Source of the DNA: Lachnospiraceae bacterium
GTDB taxonomy: Bacteria; Bacillota_A; Clostridia; Lachnospirales; Lachnospiraceae
Assembly: GCA_009774655.1 (NCBI GenBank)
Contig: VSOD01000128.1
Span: forward strand, 1 to 9,724
Direction of reading: 5' to 3'
Length of the DNA: 9,724 bases
Shown here: piece by piece, positions 1 through 6,884 of the stretch
Layout of the letters: each line of letters starts with the position of its first letter
Numbering within the stretch: the stretch's first letter is position 1
Notes under the pieces: model-generated
What the model saw: the letters and a program-made list of their open reading frames with translations, nothing else
Told to the model about the DNA's origin: nothing
Database searches by the model: none
Translations under genes and position numbers: made by a program

Positions 1-1824
1 GCTTTTGATCTGCATTTATATTCCCCCGCCGGAGAGAAAATATATTACACGCTGGACGGCAGCGAACCGGACGCGGCTTCTCCTGTCTATCGGGAGCCGA
101 TCCGGATCACCGAGCGCACTGCGGAAGAAAACCGTTACATCAACCGGGACGATCTTGCGCCCAATCAGGACTATGAGCCTGCTTTTCCGGTAGACAAAGC
201 CGTCGTCGTGCGGGCAGCCTGCTACAATCCCGCCACCAATCAGATCAGCGAGACCGTCACGCAGACCTATTTCGTAGGCTACGACGCGAAGCCGGAATAT
301 GATGATCTGGCCATTCTGTCCCTGTCTGTGGACCCGGAATCTCTGTTCGATGCGCACACCGGCATCTACGGCAACGGCGCTGCCTTTGCGGCTTATCTCT
401 CGCAGGGCGGTATGCAGGACGGACAGATACTGGACAGCTACACGGATGCCGGCGGAGAGATCCATTACCGCTACATGGCTTCCAACGCCTTTTATAAAGG
501 AAAAGAGTGGGAGCGGGAGGCTTCTCTGTCTTATTTTGACGAAAGCCATACGCTCCTTTTTACGCAGAATGCAGGAGTCCGCATCTCCGGCAACTCCACC
601 CGCAGCGCCAGGCAGAAGTCCTTTCATCTTTTCGCAAGAGATATCTATGATGAGACCGGGATCCTTCCGGCTGCTTTTTTTGACAACGATATCCTCTACT
701 CTTCCGTGAAGCTGCGCAACGGCGGCGGCAATATGGACGGCGTGAAATTTCTGGACGCCTTTCTGCAGCAGGCTGCCCGCGGACGCAGTGTCACCACGCA
801 GGCCCACAGGCCATGCGCCCTTTTTCTGAACGGGGAATACTGGGGCCTCTATAACCTGCGCGAGCGCTATAACGCCGAATATCTGGCCGCTCATTACGAC
901 CTGCTGCCGGATGATATCATGCTTATAAAGGCCGGCAATGCGGTCACTTCACCGGAAGAAACCTTCACTGCATGGCAGTATATGCTGGACGTGGTCGCGC
1001 AATGCGATCTTGTCTATGACGACACCTACGCTCTCGCCGATGAACTGGTGGACATCCAGAGCCTGATCGACTACTGCTGCATCAACCTCTATCTGGACAA
1101 CCGGGACGTGGCCTTCGGTTATAATACCGCCGCCTGGCGCACCACCCAGGAGGGAACGCCTTACAGCGACGGAAAATGGCGCTTCATGCTCTATGACCTG
1201 GACGAATGCATCCACGCCGACAGCAACAGCCGGGAAAACCGGGAAGACTGGATGGCGCAGCACCCGCTTCTCAACGAACCTGCTGTCAAAAGCCTGCTGG
1301 CCAATGAGGGCTTTCGCCGCCGGTTTTGTCTTTCCTTTATGGATATCGCAAACACTGTCTTTTCTTATGAAAAGATGCATGACATGCTGGCACAATGGAG
1401 CAGCCGCTGCGAAGCGCAGATCATAAAAGACCACCGGTGCTTCTATGACGCCGGCTATACGGCCGCGGACTATCGGGCGGATGTGGAGCAGGTGGATGCT
1501 TTTTTTGCCGGGAGGCTGCCTTTTGCCATGGAAAGTCTGGCGAAGACCTTCGGACTGTCCGGTACACTCCACAAAATCCGGATCGTCACTGACACTCCGG
1601 AAGGCGGCACCATCACCGTCAACACGGCTGTGTTGGAGGACTGCGGTACATGGGAAGGATACTATTACAGTGATTTTCCGTTGTCGGTGACCGCCCGTGC
1701 ACAGGAAGGGTATCACTTTGCCGGCTGGCAGGGCGATATCCCGGAAGGCGGCAAAGAATCTCTCTCTGTCTCTCTGGAGGACGGGGATGTCACGCTGCGG
1801 GCGGTCTTTGAAAAGAATGACTAA
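1..1824 (+). CDS. CotH-family kinase protein with chitobiase-like and InlB-type repeat domains (5' partial)
   Basis: The reading frame is open from the first base, so the gene begins upstream; the in-frame GTG at 208 falls inside a domain and is not the start. Residues 1 to ~97 (window numbering) resemble the chitobiase/beta-hexosaminidase C-terminal fold, with the hallmark YYTLDGSEP. Residues ~100-510 match the CotH atypical kinase family: GNSTRSARQKSF near 197, LRNGGGN near 238, LNGEYWGLYNLRERY near 276, then NRD (367-369) and YDLDE (398-402), whose aspartates I take as the likely catalytic or metal-binding positions. The last ~80 residues (EGYHFAGW) look like a divergent InlB B-repeat. Bacillus CotH phosphorylates spore-coat proteins; here the flanking carbohydrate- or surface-type domains suggest an extracellular protein, but the signal peptide would lie outside the window. 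The substrate is unknown. The stop codon overlaps the region just before the VTC gene, so the two are probably co-transcribed. Confidence 0.88.
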   Translation, partial: AFDLHLYSPAGEKIYYTLDGSEPDAASPVYREPIRITERTAEENRYINRDDLAPNQDYEPAFPVDKAVVVRAACYNPATNQISETVTQTYFVGYDAKPEYDDLAILSLSVDPESLFDAHTGIYGNGAAFAAYLSQGGMQDGQILDSYTDAGGEIHYRYMASNAFYKGKEWEREASLSYFDESHTLLFTQNAGVRISGNSTRSARQKSFHLFARDIYDETGILPAAFFDNDILYSSVKLRNGGGNMDGVKFLDAFLQQAARGRSVTTQAHRPCALFLNGEYWGLYNLRERYNAEYLAAHYDLLPDDIMLIKAGNAVTSPEETFTAWQYMLDVVAQCDLVYDDTYALADELVDIQSLIDYCCINLYLDNRDVAFGYNTAAWRTTQEGTPYSDGKWRFMLYDLDECIHADSNSRENREDWMAQHPLLNEPAVKSLLANEGFRRRFCLSFMDIANTVFSYEKMHDMLAQWSSRCEAQIIKDHRCFYDAGYTAADYRADVEQVDAFFAGRLPFAMESLAKTFGLSGTLHKIRIVTDTPEGGTITVNTAVLEDCGTWEGYYYSDFPLSVTARAQEGYHFAGWQGDIPEGGKESLSVSLEDGDVTLRAVFEKND

Positions 1825-1830
1825 AAAACG

Positions 1831-1836
1831 AAGGAG
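1831..1836 (+). promoter_or_regulatory. Ribosome binding site deciding the VTC start
   Basis: AAGGAG lies 10 nt before the ATG at 1847. An ATG at 1817 is in the same frame but inside the end of the CotH gene and has no comparable site. An ATG at 1840 is closer but in a different frame. Confidence 0.6.
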
Positions 1837-1846
1837 CAGATGCGGA

Positions 1847-2527
1847 ATGTACCTTGTGGAAGAAAAATTCTGCTGCACCGCCCGGGAAATGTACAGTCTG
1901 CAAAGGCGGCTGGACGGGGTACTGCGGGCGGACGACAATGAACATAACGACGAAGGGTATCTGGTGAGCAGCCTGTATTTCGACGATCCGGCGGATACCT
2001 GCCTGCTGGCTGTCAGGGACGGCTGCAGCAGACGGCGCAAATACCGGATCCGTATTTATAACAATTCCCTTGCCGTCATCAAACTTGAGGTAAAAGAAAA
2101 ACTGGACGCAATGACCCGCAAGCGTTCCCGGCAGATCACACCGGAGACGCTGCGGGAAATTATGGCCGGCAGTTTCCAGACAGATACTGTCTCCCCGGAA
2201 GATCCCGCCTTTCTTTTTCATCTTGCGGCAACTACCCGGACTCTTCGTCCGAAAGTGATCGTCGCCTATGAGCGGAAGGCATACCTCTACGGCCCCGGCA
2301 ATGTACGCATTACCCTGGACCGGCATGTCAGAGCCAGCCGCCAGACGGAACGCTTCGGCACAACGGATATCTCCTACGACGCCCTGACGGGACCGGACGC
2401 GGTACTGGAAGTAAAATACGACGAGTTCCTTCCGGCCTTCCTGAAACAGCTGCTGGAACTCAACACCCTGCAGCAGACGTCTTTTTCCAAATACCAGCTG
2501 TGCCGGGAACGGTATGCGGGAATCTAA
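1847..2527 (+). CDS. VTC-domain (polyphosphate polymerase-like) protein
   Basis: A 226-residue protein of the VTC domain family, the triphosphate-tunnel fold that in yeast Vtc4 makes polyphosphate from ATP. The alternating basic and acidic beta-strands lining the tunnel are visible: RRRKYRIRIYN at 62-72, IKLEVKEK at 78-85, KRSRQ at 92-96, YERKAY at 141-146, RITLDRHVRAS at 154-164, LEVKYDEFLP at 187-196, and a late SFSKYQLCRERY. Length is about right for a stand-alone bacterial domain, and there is no membrane segment. The start at 1847 places AAGGAG 10 nt upstream; the frame is open further 5' and 1817 is an alternative start. It follows the CotH gene with essentially no gap and precedes a DUF4956 membrane protein, a recurrent three-gene set in Firmicutes as I recall. 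That set suggests a membrane-associated polymerase acting with a surface kinase. The polymer-forming activity is inferred from the fold only. Confidence 0.88.
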   Translation: MYLVEEKFCCTAREMYSLQRRLDGVLRADDNEHNDEGYLVSSLYFDDPADTCLLAVRDGCSRRRKYRIRIYNNSLAVIKLEVKEKLDAMTRKRSRQITPETLREIMAGSFQTDTVSPEDPAFLFHLAATTRTLRPKVIVAYERKAYLYGPGNVRITLDRHVRASRQTERFGTTDISYDALTGPDAVLEVKYDEFLPAFLKQLLELNTLQQTSFSKYQLCRERYAGI

Positions 2528-2539
2528 GCAGGACAAGTA

Positions 2540-2576
2540 TTATAGTAAACGAAATTTCTAATGGCGTTTACTATAA
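2540..2576 (+). repeat. 37-bp palindromic element, copy A
   Basis: Perfect 12-bp inverted arms, TTATAGTAAACG (2540-2551) and CGTTTACTATAA (2565-2576), flank a 13-nt spacer, AAATTTCTAATGG. It lies 12 nt after the VTC stop and 88 nt before the DUF4956 start. A second copy in the same orientation is at 6841-6877 and differs at only two spacer positions. No -35-like box sits correctly upstream of this copy, so it may be an operator, a transcribed hairpin or a dispersed repeat. It has no following T-run, so it is not a standard intrinsic terminator. Confidence 0.9.
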
Positions 2577-2618
2577 GAATAAAAATTACGAGCAACCGGT
2601 GACACACACCAACTTACC

Positions 2619-2657
2619 GAAAAGAAGAAAAAAAGAGAAGAAAAAAGAGGAGAAAAA
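2619..2657 (+). other. Purine-only tract upstream of the DUF4956 gene
   Basis: Thirty-nine consecutive purines, mostly A with scattered G. It ends just before the start codon and includes the likely ribosome binding site GAGGAG (2647-2652, 12 nt from the ATG). The tract may keep the leader unstructured or offer several ribosome contacts. No other function is evident. Confidence 0.7.
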
Positions 2658-2664
2658 CACAGAA

Positions 2665-3345
2665 ATGTCAGTAAAAGATGTCATCAAAAACAGTGTCTAT
2701 GAATCATTGGGCGGCGGAACCACCATGAATGCCAAAACAGTCATCCTGATCCTGCTGCTGGCCTGCCTGGCCGGAATCTATATTTACGCGATCTACAAGC
2801 TTTCCAGCCGGACGGCTTTCTATTCCAAAGACCTGAACATCACCATGGCCGGTATGCCCGTCATCGTGGCCGCCATCATGATCGCCATGCAGTCCAATCT
2901 GCTCGTGTCCCTCGGCATGGTGGGCGCGCTGTCCATCGTACGCTTCCGCAATGCGGTGAAGAATCCCCTGGATCTCCTCTACCTGTTCTGGTCCATCAGC
3001 GCCGGCATCATCGCGGGCGTCGGCCTCTATACGCTGGTGATCGTCTTTTCCCTCACGATGACGCTCCTCCTCTTCGGTCTGGACAGACTGCCCGGCACGA
3101 AGGCGCCGGAACTGCTCGTGCTGCGCGGCCGGCGGGAAGAGATCGACTATGATATTCTGTTTGACACCCTCGACAAACACTGCCGTTCTTATAAGGAAAA
3201 AGCACGCTCCACCCGCAGCGGCGAAACGGAACTGATCATCGAGATCCGCACAAAAGAAAAGAACCCGCTGCTGCAGGCTCTTGATGATATGAAATTTCTG
3301 ACACAGGTCAACTGCATCAGTCATGACGGAGAATGCCGGAGTTAA
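2665..3345 (+). CDS. DUF4956 family integral membrane protein
   Basis: A 226-residue protein with an N-terminal membrane half and a soluble C-terminal half. Hydrophobic segments lie at ~24-45, 62-78, 80-92 and 105-139; the stretch GALSIVRFRNAVKNP (88-101), followed by an aromatic-rich helix, is what I recognise as the DUF4956 signature. Residues ~145-226 are charged and probably cytoplasmic, reminiscent of an alpha/beta domain. The start at 2665 is preferred to the longer upstream extension because the extension translates the palindrome and the purine tract, and because a GAGGAG site lies 12 nt before 2665. DUF4956 genes frequently neighbour VTC-domain and CotH genes. A membrane partner or exporter for the VTC product is plausible but unproven. 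The 137-nt gap holding palindrome copy A suggests separately adjusted expression. Confidence 0.85.
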   Translation: MSVKDVIKNSVYESLGGGTTMNAKTVILILLLACLAGIYIYAIYKLSSRTAFYSKDLNITMAGMPVIVAAIMIAMQSNLLVSLGMVGALSIVRFRNAVKNPLDLLYLFWSISAGIIAGVGLYTLVIVFSLTMTLLLFGLDRLPGTKAPELLVLRGRREEIDYDILFDTLDKHCRSYKEKARSTRSGETELIIEIRTKEKNPLLQALDDMKFLTQVNCISHDGECRS

Positions 3346-3374
3346 GCAAAACGGGCAGCGCCTGTTTGCAGGCG
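3346..3374. terminator. Possible hairpin terminator between convergent genes
   Basis: The 48-nt gap between the DUF4956 gene and the convergent ATPase gene can form two competing hairpins. One is CGCCTG/CAGGCG (3359-3364 with 3369-3374, 4-nt loop). The other is a 10-bp stem with one bulge and one G-T pair (3346-3356 with 3360-3369). Neither strand has a proper T-run afterwards, so termination is inferred mainly from position. Confidence 0.35.
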
Positions 3375-3393
3375 GAACGCCTTGTGCAGACGT

Positions 3394-4581
3394 TCACTCC
3401 TCGATCACCGGCACATCCTCCGTGTACACCTCTTCTCCCAGCTCGTTGATGGTAGTCTTCCCTGCCTTTCCGTACTGGTAAAGCTGATCCAGAAACTCGA
3501 TGGCCGCCCGGATCTTGGTTCGCAGCAGATAGCCGCCCGACTGTGTGGCTTCCGCCAGCGAATCAATGGAAAGGCTGGGCGTCCACTCATAGGCTTTGCC
3601 GTGGAAGTCCTGTATTTTATATAAGATCTCATGAATCTCGTCTCTCGTCAACGGCACAAGCTGAGGCGCTCTCGCCAGAAGATCCAGCACCGTTTTCGCC
3701 GGCTCCTGCTCTTCCGGATAGATCATCGCCAGATTCTCATACTCGTGCTTCGCCTCGATCACATCCTCCGCGTAGGAGGCACTGAGGGCAAAGATGCTGA
3801 ATGTGGATTCCGGGCACCGGTCAGGCAGCAGGAAATTCGCCATGCTGCGGTATGCATTCAAACGTGCTTTCTTTGAAAGCCGTCCCATCAGCTCTGTCTC
3901 ATCGATCAGAATCACCCATCCATGATAGCCCATCTGCATAAAAAGGTGGCTCATAAATGAGAAATAATCCCGGCAGTGCCTGGTCTTTGTGAAATTCACA
4001 TTATATTTTACGGTCTGGTTAAAAATCCTTTTGTATATCTTCTTTAACGGCGCATTGGCGATAAAGTCACCCTCCAGGTCCGCCTGCAGCAGAAACTTTT
4101 CATCCGAATCTTCCGTGTTTAAGTAGGAGCGGAACAGATAATACAGCTTATCCGTCTCCAACTGCTTGGCCGCATACAGCAGCATCTCATTGGCCACCGG
4201 GCTGTTGGCGGATATCTTCTCCAGCTCATGCATAAAGCCCGGCTGCTGCCGTCTGGGCAGATATGTATTGCCGATCAGCTTCTGATAGACAAGATAGAGC
4301 TTGTCCATGGGCGTTTCCTTGCTGAGAGACAGATAGGAAACCACCATATTGTTGGAATGCGCCAGATTAAATACGGTATTCAGAAGATGCGTCTTTCCCT
4401 CTCCGTACTTGCCGCTGATGATCATGCCGCTCGATTTCCCCTGTTCACACACAAGATCCAGCCGGTCCGATATCTCCCGCATGATCCTGGGCCGCGCCTC
4501 CGAAAAGTACTGTCCCACGGCACGGGAAGGAATCCCCGACCGCAGCGCCTCGATAATATGTCTGGCTTCTACATCATACAC
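3394..4581 (-). CDS. BrxC/BrxD-type (DUF2791-like) P-loop ATPase
   Basis: A 395-residue soluble AAA+/ORC-like ATPase. The N-terminus (RHIIEALRSGIPSR, 7-20) is the family opening seen in BREX BrxD proteins. Walker A is GKYGEGKTH at 57-65 and Walker B is WVILIDETE at 222-230, with D227 and E228. A likely sensor region is FALSAS (264-269). The C-terminus (SGGYLLRTKIRAAIEFLDQL, 348-367) resembles the lid or winged-helix part. BrxD proteins are small ATPases next to helicases in type 2 BREX (Pgl) loci; their exact role is unsettled. The start is GTG, backed by GGAGG 9 nt upstream inside the preceding gene. The 8-nt overlap with that gene implies translational coupling, fitting a fixed ratio of two partner ATPases. 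It is the last gene of the operon. No methylase, phosphatase or nuclease domain is present. Family assignment is from memory of motifs and is fairly firm; function is inference. Confidence 0.8.
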   Translation of the reverse strand: MYDVEARHIIEALRSGIPSRAVGQYFSEARPRIMREISDRLDLVCEQGKSSGMIISGKYGEGKTHLLNTVFNLAHSNNMVVSYLSLSKETPMDKLYLVYQKLIGNTYLPRRQQPGFMHELEKISANSPVANEMLLYAAKQLETDKLYYLFRSYLNTEDSDEKFLLQADLEGDFIANAPLKKIYKRIFNQTVKYNVNFTKTRHCRDYFSFMSHLFMQMGYHGWVILIDETELMGRLSKKARLNAYRSMANFLLPDRCPESTFSIFALSASYAEDVIEAKHEYENLAMIYPEEQEPAKTVLDLLARAPQLVPLTRDEIHEILYKIQDFHGKAYEWTPSLSIDSLAEATQSGGYLLRTKIRAAIEFLDQLYQYGKAGKTTINELGEEVYTEDVPVIEE

Positions 4582-5794
4582 CGGTATTCACCTCCCCATG
4601 AAAACTTCTGTCATTCATCACAGTCTGGATCAGGCGCGGAATACCCACCGCTCCCGTACGTGCCTGGGATACGATCTCCTGCGCCTGCTCTTCGGTAAGC
4701 GGCTCGGCTGTGCGGTTAAGCTGTAAATCGGCCAGGCTCTTCGATATGGCGACGATCACTTCCGGCGAATATTCCTGCGCCGCCAGCCGGTCGAGGTCCA
4801 CCATATCCGTAAAACGGTTGAACCGCTCTCCCACGATCTCATTCTGTATCCGCATCCATAAAGCCTGATAAGATTTTAATCCGGCATTTTCATTGTCGAT
4901 CAGTTCCCGGTCAAACGCATAGACAAACATGATATTCTTCATGCTGTCAATATCGTCGATCAGCTGCCGGATACTCTCGTAGGTATCTTCTCTTTTCATC
5001 TTCGTATAATGTACTGCTTCCAGACTGGAACGGCTGGTCAGGATCTCCATGTTATCTATCGCGATAAAAAGGCCGGAAAAGCCGCCCATGCGCACCACTT
5101 CAGCCAGAGAGCGGAGCATATGTCTTGCATTGTATTTCGTGATACGGCTCGGATAAAAATCCAGCGCCCGCAGCTGGGAAAGTTTAATGGAACGATCCCC
5201 CTCCAGCCACGACAAAAGCAGCTCCTGATTCTGCTCTTCCAGAATGGGATAGCCTAAAATACTGCCTGTCAGCATACTGCAGGCCAGCGCAAAATTGTTG
5301 TCCATCATCGGATTTTCCAGGAAAAACCGCCGCAGCTGCGCGCGTATCTCCCGCTTCGTCACCGCGTCGCCTTCACCGTTCTGGGAAAGATAGTCGATAA
5401 ACTTCATCCCCGCCGGAATATCCTGCGGGTCATAACCCATCTCCCGGATCAGGCTGCCGCTGGCCGCCTCCAGACAGGACAGAAGGTCGCATTGGTGAAA
5501 TATCTCCACATAGATTTCTTTAAAATCATGCATCCAGATATCTTTTGCCGAAAACCACACGGTCTTATAATGCTCTTCCCGCGCAACGGCCATCATCAGC
5601 CGCAGGAAATGAGTCTTGCCGCTGCCGGTACGTCCCGTCACGAATTTGATCTTACTGCCGCCGTTCCGGATATATTCCTGCAGGTATTTCTCCCGCCAGA
5701 AATCTGCCAGGAACCCGATCCCGTCGGTCAGCTGCTCCGCAGGCAGAGATCCATATGATTCCGGGTTGTCCGGATTTGCACTGTACTCTGGCAT
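4574..5794 (-). CDS. P-loop ATPase, BrxD/ORC-like partner
   Basis: A 406-residue soluble ATPase. Walker A is GRTGSGKTH at 54-62. Walker B is a hydrophobic strand, GLFIAIDNME (241-250), with D247 followed by N rather than the usual D/E dyad; E250 could supply the general base. A probable sensor strand is IMFVYAFDRELID (288-300). The C-terminal ~60 residues (GAVGIPRLIQTVM) look like an ORC/Cdc6-type lid. Architecture and length parallel the downstream BrxD-type ATPase, suggesting an ancient duplication that now gives a heteromeric ATPase pair, but overall similarity is low by eye. A strong AGGAGG lies 6 nt upstream of the ATG and 21 nt separate it from the preceding gene. The altered Walker B may mean this subunit is regulatory or slower. 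Binding to DNA or to the nearby helicase is inferred from context only. Confidence 0.72.
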   Translation of the reverse strand: MPEYSANPDNPESYGSLPAEQLTDGIGFLADFWREKYLQEYIRNGGSKIKFVTGRTGSGKTHFLRLMMAVAREEHYKTVWFSAKDIWMHDFKEIYVEIFHQCDLLSCLEAASGSLIREMGYDPQDIPAGMKFIDYLSQNGEGDAVTKREIRAQLRRFFLENPMMDNNFALACSMLTGSILGYPILEEQNQELLLSWLEGDRSIKLSQLRALDFYPSRITKYNARHMLRSLAEVVRMGGFSGLFIAIDNMEILTSRSSLEAVHYTKMKREDTYESIRQLIDDIDSMKNIMFVYAFDRELIDNENAGLKSYQALWMRIQNEIVGERFNRFTDMVDLDRLAAQEYSPEVIVAISKSLADLQLNRTAEPLTEEQAQEIVSQARTGAVGIPRLIQTVMNDRSFHGEVNTGV

Positions 5795-5815
5795 GATCGC
5801 CCTCCTAAAATCTTT

Positions 5816-6595
5816 TTATTCCTTCTCAGGATCAATAAAACATATGGTTGACAGAAACTGCTCTATACCGTCTTTATCCAGAATGCGGATGGCCTGCTCC
5901 GGCTTACGGCTCGGCCCGAACTGAAATCTCCTGCCGTTTTTTGTCTCTTCTATGCCGGAAGTATACAGTCTCGCCAGATCGAAGGCGAAGCTCTGCTGAT
6001 CATACTCTTTACGAAAACGGCTCATGGGCGCCAGGAACTTATATAAACTTTTCAGGTACATGTCATACCCGACCTGCTTACCCATCTTTAACAACGCAAG
6101 ATCATACGCATCCGAAAGTTCGTTGACAAAGGTGGCCGCATTAAAGGAAGCCTTATTGAGCTTCTCCTGCCCGGCCTTTACCGTATCGACAAAACTCTGC
6201 GGCCTCATACACTGCACCTTCTTACGATCCAGATAGAGATCCTGATTCTCCGCATCCACCTTCACCTTGTAAGGGAACATCTCATAAACCGGAAACTCGC
6301 CGCGCACATCCACGCCCTTCTCCTCACAGGCTGCCAGCATCTGCTCCGCGAAATCACCGCTCTCGAAATAGGTCTTCGCGTCAAAACCCGCAGCCGTGTC
6401 CGCCAGATTCTCAAGCGCCGAGGCCAGCAGATCCGCCGACTCTTTCATCGTGTTCAGATCCCGAAGCAGGCTCTTCACATCGCCGCTCTCCGTCTCCTTA
6501 CATACGGCCTTATAAAATTTCTGCAGCGCGGCAAGCGAGTCCTTCAGGACTTTCTGGTCGGGCTGTAGATTCTGGTACATTTCCTCATAATTCAT
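5816..6595 (-). CDS. Unrecognised soluble protein, first gene of the ATPase operon
   Basis: I do not recognise this ~259-residue protein. It has no signal peptide, membrane segment, P-loop, zinc-binding cysteine cluster or obvious catalytic motif. Residues ~10-70 are strongly helical and heptad-like (LKDSLAALQKFYKAV, then LNTMKESADLLASALENLAD), suggesting a helical bundle or short coiled coil. The middle (~93-125: EFPVYEMFPYKVKVDAENQDLYLDRKK in pieces) looks beta-rich, followed by helices rich in aromatics (YDMYLKSLYKFLAPMSRF) and a basic, possibly nucleic-acid-binding, patch RRFQFGPSRKPEQ near 220-235. The start at 6595 has GAGGA 5 nt before it; an in-frame ATG at 6607 (four residues longer) has only a weak site. 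As the leader gene of an operon with two ATPases it is most likely an adaptor, a specificity subunit or a DNA-binding subunit; this is inference. Confidence 0.75.
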   Translation of the reverse strand: MNYEEMYQNLQPDQKVLKDSLAALQKFYKAVCKETESGDVKSLLRDLNTMKESADLLASALENLADTAAGFDAKTYFESGDFAEQMLAACEEKGVDVRGEFPVYEMFPYKVKVDAENQDLYLDRKKVQCMRPQSFVDTVKAGQEKLNKASFNAATFVNELSDAYDLALLKMGKQVGYDMYLKSLYKFLAPMSRFRKEYDQQSFAFDLARLYTSGIEETKNGRRFQFGPSRKPEQAIRILDKDGIEQFLSTICFIDPEKE

Positions 6596-6642
6596 TCTCT
6601 TCCTCATTTCCGCGCTGCCACCTGCCTGTTTATTTTACACCT

Positions 6643-6660
6643 AAAAACCGACCCCGTCGG
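6643..6660 (-). terminator. Terminator-like hairpin in the leader of the ATPase operon
   Basis: Read on the minus strand, CCGAC (6660-6656), a GGG loop and GTCGG (6652-6648) are followed directly by TTTTT (6647-6643). Two G-T pairs could extend the stem. It lies between the predicted promoter (6712-6740) and the first gene, about 50 nt before the start codon, where it could act as an attenuator or reduce read-through from upstream. Confidence 0.5.
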
Positions 6661-6711
6661 CCGCAGTACAGGTGAAAACGCTTTATTCTTTATAGTACAA
6701 ATACTACACAA

Positions 6712-6740
6712 AGTATATAGGAAATCGTATGTGTTTTCAA
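6712..6740 (-). promoter_or_regulatory. Predicted sigma-A promoter of the ATPase operon
   Basis: On the minus strand TTGAAA (6740-6735) and TATACT (6717-6712) are separated by exactly 17 nt, each matching five of six consensus bases. Transcription would begin near 6705, giving a leader of about 105 nt that contains the terminator-like hairpin. Confidence 0.6.
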
Positions 6741-6807
6741 TCATTTATTGCCATTTTTTACATAAATTGACAGACTGCTCACGCGAATACGAATAAACAG
6801 CCGCTGT

Positions 6808-6836
6808 TTGACAGAAAGCTCCGCAGTACGTAAACT
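6808..6836 (+). promoter_or_regulatory. Predicted sigma-A promoter of the helicase gene
   Basis: A perfect TTGACA (6808-6813) is followed 17 nt later by TAAACT (6831-6836), a four-of-six -10 match. Transcription would start near 6843, at the left edge of palindrome copy B, so a protein bound to the palindrome would block initiation or early elongation. A further TTGACA at 6767 has no good -10 partner. Confidence 0.45.
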
Positions 6837-6840
6837 ATAG

Positions 6841-6877
6841 TTATAGTAAACGAAATATCTAATGTCGTTTACTATAA
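6841..6877 (+). repeat. 37-bp palindromic element, copy B
   Basis: Inverted arms TTATAGTAAACGA (6841-6853) and TCGTTTACTATAA (6865-6877) flank AATATCTAATG; one more G-C pair (6840 with 6878) extends each arm to 14 bp. It matches copy A at 35 of 37 positions in the same orientation, including most of the asymmetric spacer. The element ends 30 nt before the helicase start codon and overlaps the predicted transcription start. Confidence 0.92.
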
Positions 6878-6884
6878 CGACATT
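6861..6884 (+). promoter_or_regulatory. Second inverted repeat overlapping palindrome copy B
   Basis: AATGTCGTT (6861-6869) and AACGACATT (6876-6884) form a perfect 9-bp stem with a 6-nt loop. It uses the same bases as the right arm of the palindrome, so the two hairpins cannot form together. Its right edge is 9 nt before the AGGAG of the helicase gene (6894-6898). Copy A has no equivalent. Confidence 0.6.

Noticed and set aside
208..1824. CotH gene starting at the GTG at 208
   Set aside because: The frame is open to base 1 and encodes the first part of a chitobiase-like domain, so the true start is upstream of the window.
16..2536. Long minus-strand open frames (292, 363 and 248 codons) opposite the CotH and VTC genes
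   Set aside because: They have no recognisable domains, are fully antisense to genes with clear family motifs, and arise from the GC-biased codon use of the plus-strand genes.
2540..2576. Palindrome copy A as an intrinsic terminator of the VTC gene
   Set aside because: The stem is AT-rich and is followed by GAATAAAAATTACG rather than a T-run on either strand.
2500..2664. N-terminal extension of the DUF4956 protein to 2500
   Set aside because: The extension overlaps the VTC gene and translates the palindrome and purine tract; the ATG at 2665 has a nearby ribosome binding site and gives a normal-looking N-terminus.
2704..3324. 206-codon minus-strand frame opposite the DUF4956 gene
   Set aside because: His/Asp/Gln-rich composition typical of an antisense shadow; the plus strand has membrane segments and a family signature.
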